64,000 nucleotides of DNA from Flectonema sp. DT1601 (GCA_964019425.1 OZ025831.1:682001-746000), one strand, 5' to 3'; shown: positions 33,033 to 44,669, counted from the stretch's first letter. Numbers and translations: made by a program. Notes: a model not told the origin generated them from the letters alone.

Positions 33033-33050
33033 TTTTGAATTCATCAACAG
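33033..33050 (+). promoter_or_regulatory. Candidate trans-splice acceptor
   Basis: T-rich DNA ending in TTCATCAACAG, 33 bases before the EML ATG at 33084. Weaker than most because of intervening A residues. Confidence 0.35.
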
Positions 33051-33083
33051 AATCCCACCCCTGACATATATATTTTATTGAAT

Positions 33084-35309
33084 ATGGGTGCAGGAGGTAG
33101 CGCACAATCAGTTCAGGAGCACCTTGATGTTCAAGAAGCTTGCATAAAGAAGATTCAAGCTCAGTTAAAATCAGGTGGTTTGGGTAGTGCTTTCGAACCA
33201 GGTGATCCAGAAGACGGATTAAGTGACGACAGTGACAATGAAGATGAAGTTAAACTCCGACTATTAGCAAGAAGAGCAATTGATAGAGACACCATTGATC
33301 ACACTGTTGGTGAAGAAGAAAGTAAACTTCCTGCAAGTGACTGGAAACCGTTATCAAGCGAGGAATCAGGTAATGTCGCACAAAGCAAGCCTTGGCTACT
33401 AAGTCTTCATGCGCCAACTGATTGGAAACATGATCCTGAAAAGGACAAAGCTCCGAATTTTAAACTCGAACTGGAGTACATTTACGGCTATCGCACTCGA
33501 AATGTCCGCAACACGTTACATTGGTGTGATGACAAGACGGCTGTTTATTTTGCAGCATCGAAGGGAATCGTTCACAACTTCACTTCGAACACTCAAAGTT
33601 TCTTCCATGGCCACACTGATGACGTTACTAGTTTAGCTATTTGTAAATCACGTGGAGTTGTTGCAACTGGTCAACAGGGTAAGAATCCTTCTGTTTATGT
33701 TTGGGATATATCAACTCAACAAGAACTCGCTAAGTTATGTGGACTACACAAAAGGGCAGTAAGTGATCTCAGCTTCTCAAAGAGTGGAAAGATGCTCGCA
33801 ACTATTGGACTCGATGATGACAACAGTCTAATAATTTATGATTGGGAGAGTGGAAGTAAAGTAATATCAATTGCTGTTTCAAAGAGACATGTTTTTGGAG
33901 TTAATTTCTCACCTTCATACGAAGACTTACTTGTGACGCACGGATCAAAACACATTTCTATGTGGAGTCTACCAGACAGTGACTCAGAACAGCAATCAAT
34001 CAGTGAAGTACCTGCCCAACTTGGTAAACGTGGTAAGAACCAAGCCTTCTTAACATCTGCTTGGTTAGTTGACGGAAATATTGTTATTGGAACTGCTAAT
34101 GGTGAACTCTATCTGTTCGATAAGACTATGAAGTTATCTCATGTGTTGTATGCTCATAATGGTCACGTTACATCAACAATTTCTACTGATGAATACTTAT
34201 TCACTGGTGGTCAGGATGGATATATATGTGTTTGGAATTCTCTTTATCAAAAGATTAACAGCTTCAGTCTGAATAACGAATCCAACGTATCGAGAAATAG
34301 CATCCGGTCACTCGATTGCAGAAATGGTGTCCTGTTAGTTGGTACAGTGACAGGAACAATACTACAAGTACATGTTGATGATGGGAGTAAAACGAATCTA
34401 GCTTCATTTCACTACGGTGATCTTCATGCGAAACAGAGATATGGAGAGCTTCAGACAGTTTGTGAAGATCCACTAAACCCACGATTTGCGACTGTTTGCT
34501 ACGACTCAACTCTACGAGTCTGGGACGTCAACACTCGTGAGTGTATTCACTTTGGAGAGATTGGTGTTGTCACATCAAAACGAGACAATATCGGAGGTCC
34601 AGCTCGTTCTATGTGCTGGTCACCTGACGGAAAATGGATTGCAGTAGGTTTCCTACAGGGGTCATTCGCTATGATAAACGCTGACACCTTCATTGAAGAG
34701 TATCGTATAAAATCAAGAAAACGACGAGTTCAGACACTACAATTCTCCAGCTGTTCGAAATACCTCGCAGTCGGAGGCGCAGATCAAATAGTTGATATTT
34801 ACAGCACATCAGAATTTCGTAAAGTATGTGAGTGCAAAGGAAACACTTCAGTTGTTCTTTCTATCGATTGGTCAACCGATTCTGAGTACATCCAAACATC
34901 ATCACAGGATTATAATTTATTTTATTTTAAAATCCCATCTGGTGAGATTGCAAATCCAGAAGACTTAAAGGACAAGACCTGGACTACGATGACATCATTT
35001 CTTGGATGGTCAATTCAAGGAGTTTGGCCAAAGGGATCGGATGGTTCAGATATCAATTCAATCACTCGTAGTCATAATGGTAAACTCATAGCATCTACTG
35101 ATGAATATGGTTTTGTTAGAGTTCTTAATTATCCTTGTATTGGAAGCGGTCTTGATAAAGATGGAAATCTACCTCGTCGACCTCATTGCATAACTGGATC
35201 AGGACAGCGCTCTGTCACCAACGCTGCCTGGACCCACAACGATCAGATTTTGCTCACAACTGGTGGGGAGGATCTGTCAGTTTTCCAGTGGAAAGTAGTA
35301 CCACAATAG
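33084..35309 (+). CDS. EML/EMAP-like WD40 protein
   Basis: 741 residues from ATG 33084. MGAGGSAQS at the start fits an N-myristoylation signal. After an acidic N-terminal region, the HELP-type hydrophobic motif appears (LELEYIYGYRTRNVRNTL, ~135) followed by a VYFAASKGIVHNF strand and GHTDDVTSLAI. This is the diagnostic EML order. About ten WD40 blades follow to the C-terminus (for example SVYVWD, GYICVWN, TLRVWD, LSVFQWK), forming the tandem atypical propeller of EML proteins. These bind tubulin and microtubules. In flagellated protists relatives are found in axonemes and the cytoskeleton (general knowledge). Myristoylation would place this one at a membrane, which is unusual for EMLs. Confidence 0.88.
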   Translation: MGAGGSAQSVQEHLDVQEACIKKIQAQLKSGGLGSAFEPGDPEDGLSDDSDNEDEVKLRLLARRAIDRDTIDHTVGEEESKLPASDWKPLSSEESGNVAQSKPWLLSLHAPTDWKHDPEKDKAPNFKLELEYIYGYRTRNVRNTLHWCDDKTAVYFAASKGIVHNFTSNTQSFFHGHTDDVTSLAICKSRGVVATGQQGKNPSVYVWDISTQQELAKLCGLHKRAVSDLSFSKSGKMLATIGLDDDNSLIIYDWESGSKVISIAVSKRHVFGVNFSPSYEDLLVTHGSKHISMWSLPDSDSEQQSISEVPAQLGKRGKNQAFLTSAWLVDGNIVIGTANGELYLFDKTMKLSHVLYAHNGHVTSTISTDEYLFTGGQDGYICVWNSLYQKINSFSLNNESNVSRNSIRSLDCRNGVLLVGTVTGTILQVHVDDGSKTNLASFHYGDLHAKQRYGELQTVCEDPLNPRFATVCYDSTLRVWDVNTRECIHFGEIGVVTSKRDNIGGPARSMCWSPDGKWIAVGFLQGSFAMINADTFIEEYRIKSRKRRVQTLQFSSCSKYLAVGGADQIVDIYSTSEFRKVCECKGNTSVVLSIDWSTDSEYIQTSSQDYNLFYFKIPSGEIANPEDLKDKTWTTMTSFLGWSIQGVWPKGSDGSDINSITRSHNGKLIASTDEYGFVRVLNYPCIGSGLDKDGNLPRRPHCITGSGQRSVTNAAWTHNDQILLTTGGEDLSVFQWKVVPQ

Positions 35310-35984
35310 TTGAGGGGGGGAAGGAGAATTTTTTTTTTTTTTTTATTTATAAAAAAGTATTATTATTTTTTCACCCCCCCCCCCTCCAAGTCCCCCTCTC
35401 TTTTTCAAAATGTAAATTCAATAATAAAAATTATAAACTTTTTCTAATTCCTCAAAGGATTCGTTTCAAACATACCATCCTCCTCTCTCTCTCTCTGTCA
35501 ATAACGATATATGACGCGCTTTCGCTCGTCCTTTACATAAATTGTGAAACAAAAGAGAAAAAAAAAAAAAAAAGAAGAAAAAAATAACAGAAAGAAAAAA
35601 AACATACACCACTGAGGAACCATTATTGGATAACTTTTCTCTTTAGTCAAAACCTTTTGTAAATTAGCATTGGGGTGTAATTGTTTATATATCTCAGTAG
35701 TATTGAGGTCACTTTATTGATCCAACTGATCTACACTGAAATTTGTGTACTATTCCAAGACGTCAGCTACCGCTGCCGGTAACCCTCTAAAAATGATTAA
35801 AAAAAAAATATAATTTATTTTAAACGAATGTTTTTTTTATTTATTGATGTGGATGTGTCATAGTTATTATTATCATTTCTCAACACAGCAAACAACGATG
35901 TGCAGTAAAGTTTTGTAATTGCTGCATCATAGTTGTTGGTTTATCTTTATATAATTAGAGCAGCTTCACAGCCGAACGAACAAC
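35310..35984. other. Spacer, no gene seen
   Basis: Contains a C10 run near 35375, a (TC)n stretch near 35483-35496 and A/T runs. No supported gene. Confidence 0.55.
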
Positions 35985-38858
35985 ATGGCGAGTCCGGCGG
36001 AACTTGAGCGTCTCACGAAGCCGACGATTCTTATTGAACATGATTCTGTTTTCGAATCGTACGTAAATAATTTAAAAAATTTAGCTGAGGGTGAACTACA
36101 GCGAAACAAAACAGCTATATCACAAGCAACATCGAGGTCTGTGGTAGAAATGCTACGTCGATGCCATGTCGAAATGGAAATTCAAACAGGTAAGAAAGCT
36201 TGGGACTGGGTATTCTTCTACAGCTACAAATCCCTAGTCGGTTGCTTAGACTACCTGCGACCACATAAACAATACAATACTGTTAGTAGTGATGTCCGTT
36301 TCACTGTTAATCTCAAATCGGAAGCAGCTGCAGACATTGTCGAAACACAATGTAGTGGTGAGCTTCAGAAATTATTTAATTCTAGAAAGACACAAGCCAT
36401 ACAAGTTCACAATAAGATACTAAAAGATAAAGCTGAAAAGAAAGCAGCGTGGGATGTTCACGAAGCGGAAATGAAGCAGAGAGAAGATGAACGCCTGAAG
36501 AAAGGTGAAGCACGTCGTCAGCAAGAGGAATTAGCAAACCAAGAAAGAGCAAAGAGAATGATTGATTCTCGTCGTCAGGAGCAAATTCAAAAACGAGGAC
36601 AACAACGGCTGGAAGCTTTGAGATGGACTTTTGCGTCAGCCGTACCAATTGCTGGTAGCCCAATAGCCAGAGTAGGTTTACCTAATTTAGGAAATACTTG
36701 TTACATGAATTCCGTAATGCAATTACTACAAGTAAGTCGTCTGGCTAACATGCTTACCAAGACACAGATACCTGTTGCGCAACATAATTCAATGGGTAGC
36801 AAGGGACTTGTAACAAACACAGTTAGACAGCTTTTTGTTGCAATGAGTGGTGGTGGGCAGGCAATGTATAAGGCACCTGTTCATAGTTTGATTGGTAATT
36901 TTAAAAATGTGATTCAGCAGAGATACGAACTGTTCTCTGGTAACCAACAACAGTGTGCGGGAGAGTTCCTTACTGTGCTTCTTGACAACCTGCATGAAGA
37001 CGCAAATTTAGCGAGAAATATCCCCGGGGTCAATCCACGCAGGCTAGAAGTTGACTCGTCTCAGACAGTCACGGACTCAGAACTCTTATTGAATTCTAAG
37101 AAGAGTGTTGTTGCTACGGACGCATCTCCGATATTTGACTTGTTTTCTTATCAGGAAATGTCACTTCTTGGATGCAGCATCTGCGGGGCCAGTAGTCGTA
37201 CGGTCAATTCTCGAATGGGAATTGAACTTGACCTTCAAAAAGGTGTTCCGAAGACTACTCTTGACAGTTGCATAAAAGGATACCTTTCTCAAGAGTATTT
37301 GGGGACTGCTGATACTTGGACTTGTTCTGGGTGTGGACATCGATCACACGCAATGAAGCAACTTCAGTTGCATTCTCCTCCTCCAGTTCTATCAATAATC
37401 TTAAAGAGATTTGGTGGTCTGGGAAGTACTTCTCATAAGAACAAAATTGAAGTTGCCTTTCCCAAAGAACTTGATCTATCTGAGTACTTCAAAGAGGAGT
37501 ACCTCACAATATATGACTTAGTTGGTATAGTCAACCATCTTGGTGAAACAACAACCAGTGGACATTATACAGCTGATGTACTTGGACGTGATAACAGATG
37601 GTTTTCAATTAGCGACGATAAATGTTCTCCCAGTCAGGGATCTCCTAACTTCTCGACGGCTTATATTTTGTTATTTCAAAAGAAGTCCGTTAAAATCCCG
37701 AGAATTTCTAATGATGTCACAACAGGACCATCAGGAAGTCAAAGTCAATTACTTTTAGTAGGAACAGATATCTCAAGTGTTATGGATCCTTTAAAGACTG
37801 GTAAGGTAATATCATTAAATTACGACACAATGCAACACGAAGTAAGATGGGCTGACGGAATTACATCTTTCCATTCTGGCAACGAACTTCAGCGGCAAAT
37901 GGCTCTTCCCGTAGTTCCTCCAGCTGCCCCTTTTCCTGTAGTGCCGACAGTTGCCCCAGTTGCCCCAGTTGCTCCTTTTCCTGTAGTGCCGACAGTTGCT
38001 CCAGTTGCCCCTCTTCCTGAGATTCCGAAGGCTCCAGAAATTCCAATGGCCGTACCAGTCGCTCCTGTTGTTGTTTCCTCAAAGTTTGTTAGCAATCAAA
38101 TAGTAGTTTTTACAAACAGATTAGATATGAAGACTAGCATAGTAACAATAATATCAGTTACAGCTCCTGGTTTGTATTCTATTAGACTTCCTTCTGGTGA
38201 AGTTAAAGATGCTCTTGAAGCAGATCTCAGAATTCCTGATGCAGTTGACGTATCGAAGGCGATACCGCCACCTGCTAAACCAACTCCACCGATGAGTTTT
38301 AGTAACGGAGATAATTTAATTTATTTTGATTCACAGAGTGGTCATGATGTTCCAGTTACAGTTGTTAAAGTTGATCATATGATGCAACCACCAGGGTATG
38401 TAATTAAACTACCTGATGGTGGAGAGCGTAGTACTGAAAGTAATCGTCTGAGGCACTTTGAAGATGTGATGCCAAGTGTCCATAGAGATCCACTGTTTCC
38501 GCCACCTCCGGCTAGCGCGCCGCCACCACCACCGACGGTTAGCGCGTTTCCACCACCGCCGCCAGTCAGTGTACCTCCACCACCACCAGCTCAGTCTCAA
38601 CCAGGTGATGATATTGTATTAAGGATAACAGCTTTATCTGATAAACTTGAAAACTTAAAACAACAACTTAGCCTCAAAAAGTTCAATCCAGAAATGCTCA
38701 CTGCCCAACAGGAAGTAGAAAGTCTTTGCAAAGATGTAGCAGCCACAGTTGACATATCAGAACAACTCCGTAGTACTTCTACGTCAATACTTGAGGCACT
38801 AACTGATCAAGCGAGAACAATGGCATTAGAAGGTCGTATGCTTCAGTTACAGGGATAG
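35985..38858 (+). CDS. Ubiquitin carboxyl-terminal hydrolase, USP8-like N-terminus
   Basis: 957 residues. Residues ~10-125 resemble the USP8-type dimerisation/MIT helical domain. A charged coiled coil follows (~130-215). The USP catalytic fold spans ~225-565: Cys box GLPNLGNTCYMNS, QQCAGEFLTVLLDN, a zinc pair C-x2-C in SICGAS and a second in CSGCGHRS, LSIILKRF, and the His box NHLGETTTSGHYTADV ... WFSISDD. All catalytic residues are visible, so it should cleave ubiquitin from proteins. The C-terminal 390 residues are distinctive: three short Tudor/agenet-like beta units (for example LPSGEVKDALEADLR, KLPDGGERSTESNRL), two Pro-rich stretches including a duplicated FPVVPTVAPVAP block, and a terminal helical bundle. 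USP8 relatives act at endosomes; that site is inference here. Confidence 0.9.
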   Translation: MASPAELERLTKPTILIEHDSVFESYVNNLKNLAEGELQRNKTAISQATSRSVVEMLRRCHVEMEIQTGKKAWDWVFFYSYKSLVGCLDYLRPHKQYNTVSSDVRFTVNLKSEAAADIVETQCSGELQKLFNSRKTQAIQVHNKILKDKAEKKAAWDVHEAEMKQREDERLKKGEARRQQEELANQERAKRMIDSRRQEQIQKRGQQRLEALRWTFASAVPIAGSPIARVGLPNLGNTCYMNSVMQLLQVSRLANMLTKTQIPVAQHNSMGSKGLVTNTVRQLFVAMSGGGQAMYKAPVHSLIGNFKNVIQQRYELFSGNQQQCAGEFLTVLLDNLHEDANLARNIPGVNPRRLEVDSSQTVTDSELLLNSKKSVVATDASPIFDLFSYQEMSLLGCSICGASSRTVNSRMGIELDLQKGVPKTTLDSCIKGYLSQEYLGTADTWTCSGCGHRSHAMKQLQLHSPPPVLSIILKRFGGLGSTSHKNKIEVAFPKELDLSEYFKEEYLTIYDLVGIVNHLGETTTSGHYTADVLGRDNRWFSISDDKCSPSQGSPNFSTAYILLFQKKSVKIPRISNDVTTGPSGSQSQLLLVGTDISSVMDPLKTGKVISLNYDTMQHEVRWADGITSFHSGNELQRQMALPVVPPAAPFPVVPTVAPVAPVAPFPVVPTVAPVAPLPEIPKAPEIPMAVPVAPVVVSSKFVSNQIVVFTNRLDMKTSIVTIISVTAPGLYSIRLPSGEVKDALEADLRIPDAVDVSKAIPPPAKPTPPMSFSNGDNLIYFDSQSGHDVPVTVVKVDHMMQPPGYVIKLPDGGERSTESNRLRHFEDVMPSVHRDPLFPPPPASAPPPPPTVSAFPPPPPVSVPPPPPAQSQPGDDIVLRITALSDKLENLKQQLSLKKFNPEMLTAQQEVESLCKDVAATVDISEQLRSTSTSILEALTDQARTMALEGRMLQLQG

Positions 38859-39796
38859 TCCAATTGATTAGTGTTTGCTTTGCATCATTGCACTTAAGAA
38901 AAAAAGACTACATGACTTGTAATGTAATAAAATATTCTTAACGTTATGTCCTTGATGTGTATCGCGTAGTTGACCCAAGCTACGAGAGTAAATTGTTTCC
39001 CCTTCACTACTTTTTAGTTGGTTTTTTTTTTTTTTTTTTTTCACCCCGAAAGTAACAAATTGGTAGTCACTGTATCTAACACGATGCTGACTTCCCTAAT
39101 AGTACTGTTTTGTAAAACCATAGTCGGTGTTTGAGTTGAATGAGACTTGTGACATTCTGGAAAAATAGCTTCAGGCCTTTATTTCGTTTTTTTTTTTTTT
39201 TTATTCTTTATCTTTTCTTGTGAAAGAATTTGAAATAATTTTATTCTTTTTTTTTTTTCCTTACCTGCTTTTCACGTTTTTTTTTTTTTTTCTTTTTTCT
39301 CTGTTTCGCTCAACTTATATTCGCTCACTAGGAAGCTGAACTGCATTTGGGAAGTATTTCTTATTATAATTTAATCCACTAATTCTCCTTCATTTAAGTT
39401 CTTACAAGGTGATGTTCTCGTTAGATGGGAATAAGATTTCCGTAAATAAAGTTTCTTGTATCTGAAGCAAGAATAGTTCCCTTTTTACAGCTCCGTGTTG
39501 TTGTTGCTATCTTCCTATAAAATACAAATTAGTTTTAACTCTGGAAAAAGAAAATTGGAAAAAAAATTCAAAAAAAAAAAAAAAAAAGAATTGCTATTCT
39601 GGGATATTTTAACACCACGTTTTATTGCAGTGGTTTCTGCCTGATGTAGAGCACTGCCTTTTAGTACCTTAGTTTGACTTATTGCCTTCAACCTCAGACA
39701 GGCTCAGATTCGGAATACAATTCTTCAGTATTTTGTTTAAGGTAGAAAGAGACTATTATTTCATTTATAAGGAAATCACACAAACCTTATCTAAAA
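38859..39796. other. Spacer, no gene seen
   Basis: T runs near 39020-39040, 39188-39202, 39246-39258 and 39278-39290, and an A run near 39570. No good acceptor lies close to the PLAC8 ATG; the nearest pyrimidine-AG is the TTTGTTTAAG near 39741. Confidence 0.5.
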
Positions 39797-40436
39797 ATGT
39801 CGTACAACAAGATGGAAGGAGGGGGTTCCCCATTTGATGGTCAGATGGACTGGGGTGAGAACGGTGGAAAATGTTACGACATCTGTGACTGTGCTCCATG
39901 TTGCTCTGGATACTGCTGCCTTACCTGGTTTTGTTGTGGAGGATGTAACACTATGAAGGTTTGATTCCTATTTTGTTATTTTTTTTTTTTTTTTTTCGAT
40001 AAGCATTACGAGGGAAGTGACAAAAATAATAACAATCCCACAGTTGTACTCTTGGTCTATGGATCAGGAATGCGCTCTTGTTAACCATTGTCTCGCGATG
40101 TACTGTTGTGGTCTTTGCGCTGCCAGCAGTATGAGATACGGAATCCGTAAGAAGGCTGGTGTTCAGGGGGGAGGTCCTCTTGATGGATGTGTTGGTGACA
40201 TGTTGATGGTTTGGTGGTATGTATTATTATCTCTTTTAGAGTAGTGGATTACGAACCTCTTCTTCTTTGACTTCAATTAACTAAATCAATAAAACAGCTG
40301 CGGTGCCTGTGGTGCATGTCAGGAGCTTCGTGCTGCTCACAAGATTGGAGGACAGGACTCTTGGGACTTCTTTGGAAAGCTTTCAGTTAACGCCATGGTT
40401 GATCCTTTGATCATGCCTCCAATGCTTGTCAAGTAA
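39797..40436 (+). CDS. PLAC8 (Cys-rich) membrane protein, copy 1
   Basis: Three exons, 39797-39958, 40044-40216 and 40298-40436, give 157 residues. Introns are 85 nt (GTTTGA ... CCCACAG) and 81 nt (GTATGT ... AAAACAG). Cys clusters typical of the PLAC8 family are present (CDCAPCCSGYCC, WFCCGGC, AMYCCGLCAA, WCGACGACQELR). PLAC8 proteins are small membrane-associated proteins linked to metal handling, cell size or surface functions depending on lineage. Leishmania-type ama1 proteins belong to the same family. The hydrophobic Cys-rich stretches would lie in or on the membrane. A near-identical copy lies 1.1 kb downstream, and both read the same way. The exact role cannot be told. Confidence 0.85.
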
Positions 40437-41516
40437 GCGCAGCTAGTTAGCCGCAAATAGCAATACAAAACACGATTCTGATCTACTCTTTTTCCCCTTT
40501 ACATTTCATTGCTTCACACATTCTGGTTTCGGACCTTGTCCATAAGTCAATATTTCCACTTTTCCCCTCCTAGTTCACAGAATCGTGTGAAAGAAATCAC
40601 ATCACGTTGGGGTATTCCCCACTCTTGTCCTTCGATGCTCAGATGATTTGGTGGATGTGGTATTGTTGTGTTAACTTTATTATACTCTGAGTTGGTCCTG
40701 TCGCTTTCCGTTACGAATTTGGAAACAACAGAGCTAGATACGTACTAGAACCTTATCCTATATTATTGTTGCACAACTGAGTAATACTTAACTACCAACC
40801 TCATGCTCTCTGAAGAAGAGCCACGTTTATAGGAGCACTAGGAAACCCTCCTCATCAAACACGTATATCTTTGTACCGCAACAGTTTCATTTTTTTTTTT
40901 GAGACATGAAAGGTACTCATCTTTTTATTTTTTTTGAGGAGGATGTTTTTTCTTTTTTCTTTTTTCAAAAAGAAGAACCAAAAAACCTAGTAAATAAAAA
41001 AAAGAAGTAAAAATAAAAATAAAAATAGACAACAAGATATCGCTGAGCACGTACACACCCCAGCCTCCCCCAATGTTAAAAATGGAAATTCGCGACCAAC
41101 ACATTGGTGCATGCATTGCAGTAGGATGTGATAGTAATATAACGCTTTTCTCTTTAATGTGAATTATTCCGTACATGTATGCTTTATCTCAGCATGGTTT
41201 TTGTGTTAGTTGTCCAGGCCATGTAGAGTTTAAGATCAGACCCTCCCTTCCTTGCGTTACTATCCAACCAGGCAGAGCTTTTGTTACTGGTATTCTGCTT
41301 TCTATTCCTCCACCCCGCGTACTCGTATCCCATTTTTTCACCTGTTCATCCACTTTTGGTAGTCTTTGAACTTCAATATAAGCTACTACTAGCAATCTGA
41401 AGAACTATTCTCACCTATGACGGGGAAGGCAGTCGGGTAACCATTTAGAAGGAATTGATTATTGACTTTAAGAGAAACTACTTAACGCTCAACAGCCTAT
41501 CACTTAACTCAACAAA
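40437..41516. other. Spacer between PLAC8 copies
   Basis: Not duplicated with the genes. The flanks of the two PLAC8 copies differ right up to the start codon and just after the stop. Short frames only; no gene supported. Confidence 0.6.
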
Positions 41517-42166
41517 ATGTCGTACAACAAGATGGAAGGAGGGGGTTCCCCATTTGACGGTCAGATGGACTGGGGTGAGAACGGTGGAAAATGTTACGAC
41601 ATCTGTGACTGTGCTCCATGTTGCTCTGGATACTGCTGCCTTACCTGGTTTTGTTGTGGAGGATGTAACTCTATGAAGGTTTGATTCCTATTTTGTTATT
41701 TATTTTTTTTTTTTTTCGATGAGCATTACGAGGGAAGTGACAAAAATAATAACAACGAAACACAATCCCACAGTTGTACTCTTGGTCTATGGATCAGGAA
41801 TGCGCTCTTGTTAACCATTGTCTCGCGATGTACTGTTGTAGTCTTTGCGCTGCCAGCAGTATGAGATACGGAATCCGTAAGAAGGCTGGTGTTCAGGGAG
41901 GAGGTCCTCTTGATGGATGTGTTGGTGACATGTTGATGGTTTGGTGGTATGTATTATTATCTCTTTTAGAGTAGTGGATTGCGAACCTCTTCTTCTTTGA
42001 CTTCAATTAACTAAATCAATAAAACAGCTGCGGTGCCTGTGGTGCATGCCAGGAGCTTCGTGCTGCTCACAAGATTGGAGGACAGGACTCTTGGGACTTC
42101 TTTGGAAAGCTTTCAGTTAACGCCATGGTTGATCCTTTGATCATGCCTCCAATGCTTGTCAAGTAG
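41517..42166 (+). CDS. PLAC8 (Cys-rich) membrane protein, copy 2
   Basis: Exons 41517-41678, 41774-41946 and 42028-42166; 157 residues. It differs from copy 1 by two amino acids that I can see (Thr to Ser in GGCNTMK, Gly to Ser in CCGLC) plus a few silent changes. Intron 1 is 10 nt longer through a small insertion before its acceptor; intron 2 is almost unchanged. CAACAG near 41495 could be the gene-start acceptor. Stop is TAG here and TAA in copy 1. Confidence 0.85.
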
Positions 42167-43233
42167 AGTGGCAAAAGGAAATGCGCTGCCACGAGACCGT
42201 TACGGATTTGTTCGCAGTGCGGAATCTGCCGAGAAAATGTAAAAGAACAAATCAGAAATGTTTGCAGCAAATTTTATGTTTTCATTTTTCTATTTTTTGA
42301 AATTTTCACGGCAATTTTCTTTGATTTCCCCTTTTAATTTATTTTTTTTATTTTTTTTTTTGCTCTTCCATTTATATGATCCTGAGTTTATGTTTCCCTC
42401 CCAGGTGCTTTCAAGATACCAATCCATGGTTCACACCCACAATAAACTAGACTGTGTGGAGGAGCAATTAATAATGTTAGTGATGGGCCCACACACAGGT
42501 TTTGTTTTAATTTCAAGTTCGATATTCAGCCTTTTATTGGGTTTTGCAGAATTTATTCAAAAGTGTGTTGCCATCACTCTTATTGTGTCTCAATGGGTAT
42601 TGGTTTATCTGGGCTCCCGCACGTTTTTTTTTCTTTTCTCCGGATTTTCTCCCCGAGTCCCCCCCCCATTGATAGTACATATCAATATACCGCCCGTCCT
42701 CTTGTCTTTCTTTGTACTTGTTTTTTACCTCGAGCCTTCCGCTTTTGGGCGTATCGGGCTTGCTATTTCTTTAGCACGAGGTATGCTTTAGGTTGGTTGC
42801 TTATTGTGCAAAATTGTTTAGAGTAGTGAAAAAAATCAAAAAAAAAAAAAAAAAAAAAAAAGAGGGACTCCTTCCCTAATTTGAATTTCACCAAGCACAT
42901 TAATCATCGTAGTGATATGTGTGATACTTAGAAACAGTTCAGCTGGCACTCTTCATAAAAAACCTGACGAAAGCCTCCCCCCCTCACTCCCTTGGGTCTA
43001 TTTCCTCTTTGGGTAGTTAGTTTGCCCCCCTCGTTCTAATTTATGAAAGATGTAACATGGTATCCCCTCATCATGTAATAAGTTAAGAGCATTAATGTTT
43101 ATCAATTATTTCTTTAAGGACAATATCAACCATTGTAACAAAGTAAGAAGCCTTCGTAGACTTTTGAGAATTTATTTTTTATCTTCCAAACTTAGTAACA
43201 AAAATAGTCGTTCTTTAGATATGCTTTAAGTGA
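42167..43233. other. Spacer with T-rich open frame
   Basis: A 177-codon frame at 42258-42791 is rich in Phe/Leu because the DNA is T-rich. It lacks a credible domain, so I do not call it a gene. An A run lies at about 42838-42861. Confidence 0.5.
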
Positions 43234-44569
43234 ATGCAACCACTAACGAGAACAAGAAGCAGCACAGTTGGAAATGACGGGCAAATCCTCCACCAAGCTC
43301 GAGAGAAGCTTGAAGAACAACGGAAGTTACAAGTAGCTCTTAAGGAATGTGCGAAGACTTTACGACAAGCAGACTCGTATATAAGCAAATTGACGAAAGA
43401 AAGGAAGAACAAGTCAGGAGAGGACTTCTTACGTCTGAGTCAGATGCTGATAGCAGCACATCAATCGAAAGATGAAATTAAAGAAAAATGTTCACAGCAA
43501 GTAATTTCACTAACTGAACAACTCGAAAGTATGAAACTAACTGATGATGAAGAACGAGTTCAAAGAGGTCACGAAGCAATGTTGACAGCAGCTGCTCGTA
43601 AAAGTACAGCTGGGTCTATTGATGAGTCACAGATTGTGACATTCATTGATGTTAGAGAAAAGATTATAACTCAATTAGAAAAGTGTACAGAGCCACGTGA
43701 ACGACACCGTTTTGAGAATGCGTTATCTCGTATCAATGCAGACCTGGCAATGATTGAAAAGCAGAGACGAAAATCATCATCAAAACCGACGTTATCCATC
43801 GACACTTCTGACACTCGCAATCCATATGACGCTCTGCAAACAGCGAAGTTGAAAGATTCTGTCGAAGTACAACTTAGGCTTTGTCCTGAAAAGTATGAAA
43901 AGTATCACCACCTTTGTAAGAAAACAGACCTCGAACATAAAGTTCTACTCGATATGTACTCACGTAGACAAGTTACGAGGAATTATAAAATAAGACCGAT
44001 TGGTGCCTCTACTCCAACAACTTGGAAGGTGAGGTGTCTCAATCACAGAATAAAACTTTTAAAGAAAGTTTGGTCTGGACAGGCTACGACTGATGATATT
44101 ATTTGGGATCGCGGCCGTAGAAAGGATGCCGATGATAATATAACTGACGCGCTTAGAATACTAACACCACATGCTCAGAGGGCAGCTACTGCTCTCGAAG
44201 AACTTGCTGCTGAAATGAAACTTGCTGCTGAGGTTTGTTACTGCTATTCTTTTCCCTTCAAAGAAGAAAGAACAAATAGTGAAAATACAAAACAAACAGT
44301 CCAACTCTCGTCAAATAGAAAAACGAAGTCAGATAGACGATCTGAGTAATCGACAAAGACGAGTGTTGCGTACGATCCCATCCTACATGCAAAGGAAGCC
44401 ACCCGCACTAGCACCCCTGCCTATTTGGAAACATCCTCCTGTTGTTGAAGACGATATTTTATTTAGTTACACAGCTGGGTATCCAGCGATCTCATTCTCT
44501 GATTTATCGAAATACGACAACAGATTGAGGTTCTTACGAAATAAACATCTCAAAGCTGTGGAGTTTTAG
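43234..44569 (+). CDS. Coiled-coil protein of unknown function, two exons
   Basis: Exons 43234-44232 and 44300-44569 flank a 67-nt intron (GTTTGT ... AAACAAACAG), giving 422 residues. Long helical stretches (REKLEEQRKLQVALKECAKT, SQQVISLTEQLESMKL, VREKIITQLEKCTEPRERH) suggest a helical-repeat or coiled-coil scaffold. The tail is basic then Pro-rich (KPPALAPLPIWKHPP). There is no signal peptide or membrane helix. A minimal upstream frame (ATG CTT TAA at 43220) directly follows the TTCTTTAG acceptor candidate. No family recognised. Confidence 0.7.
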
Positions 44570-44669
44570 ATATTCTCTTTACAGAGGTATCTCTGTTTAT
44601 ATGCAGAAGGTGTTTTCATTTATTGTATTCTAAAGAACTATTTCATAAATAGATTATAAACAACACAAA

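Noticed and set aside
40017-41974. Frames across the PLAC8 second exons running into intron 2
   Set aside because: They read GTATGT into the intron; the three-exon model explains both copies fully.
42258-42791. 177-codon plus-strand frame downstream of PLAC8 copy 2
   Set aside because: Phe/Leu-rich product of T-rich DNA with low stop density, no recognisable domain and poor codon resemblance to the real genes.
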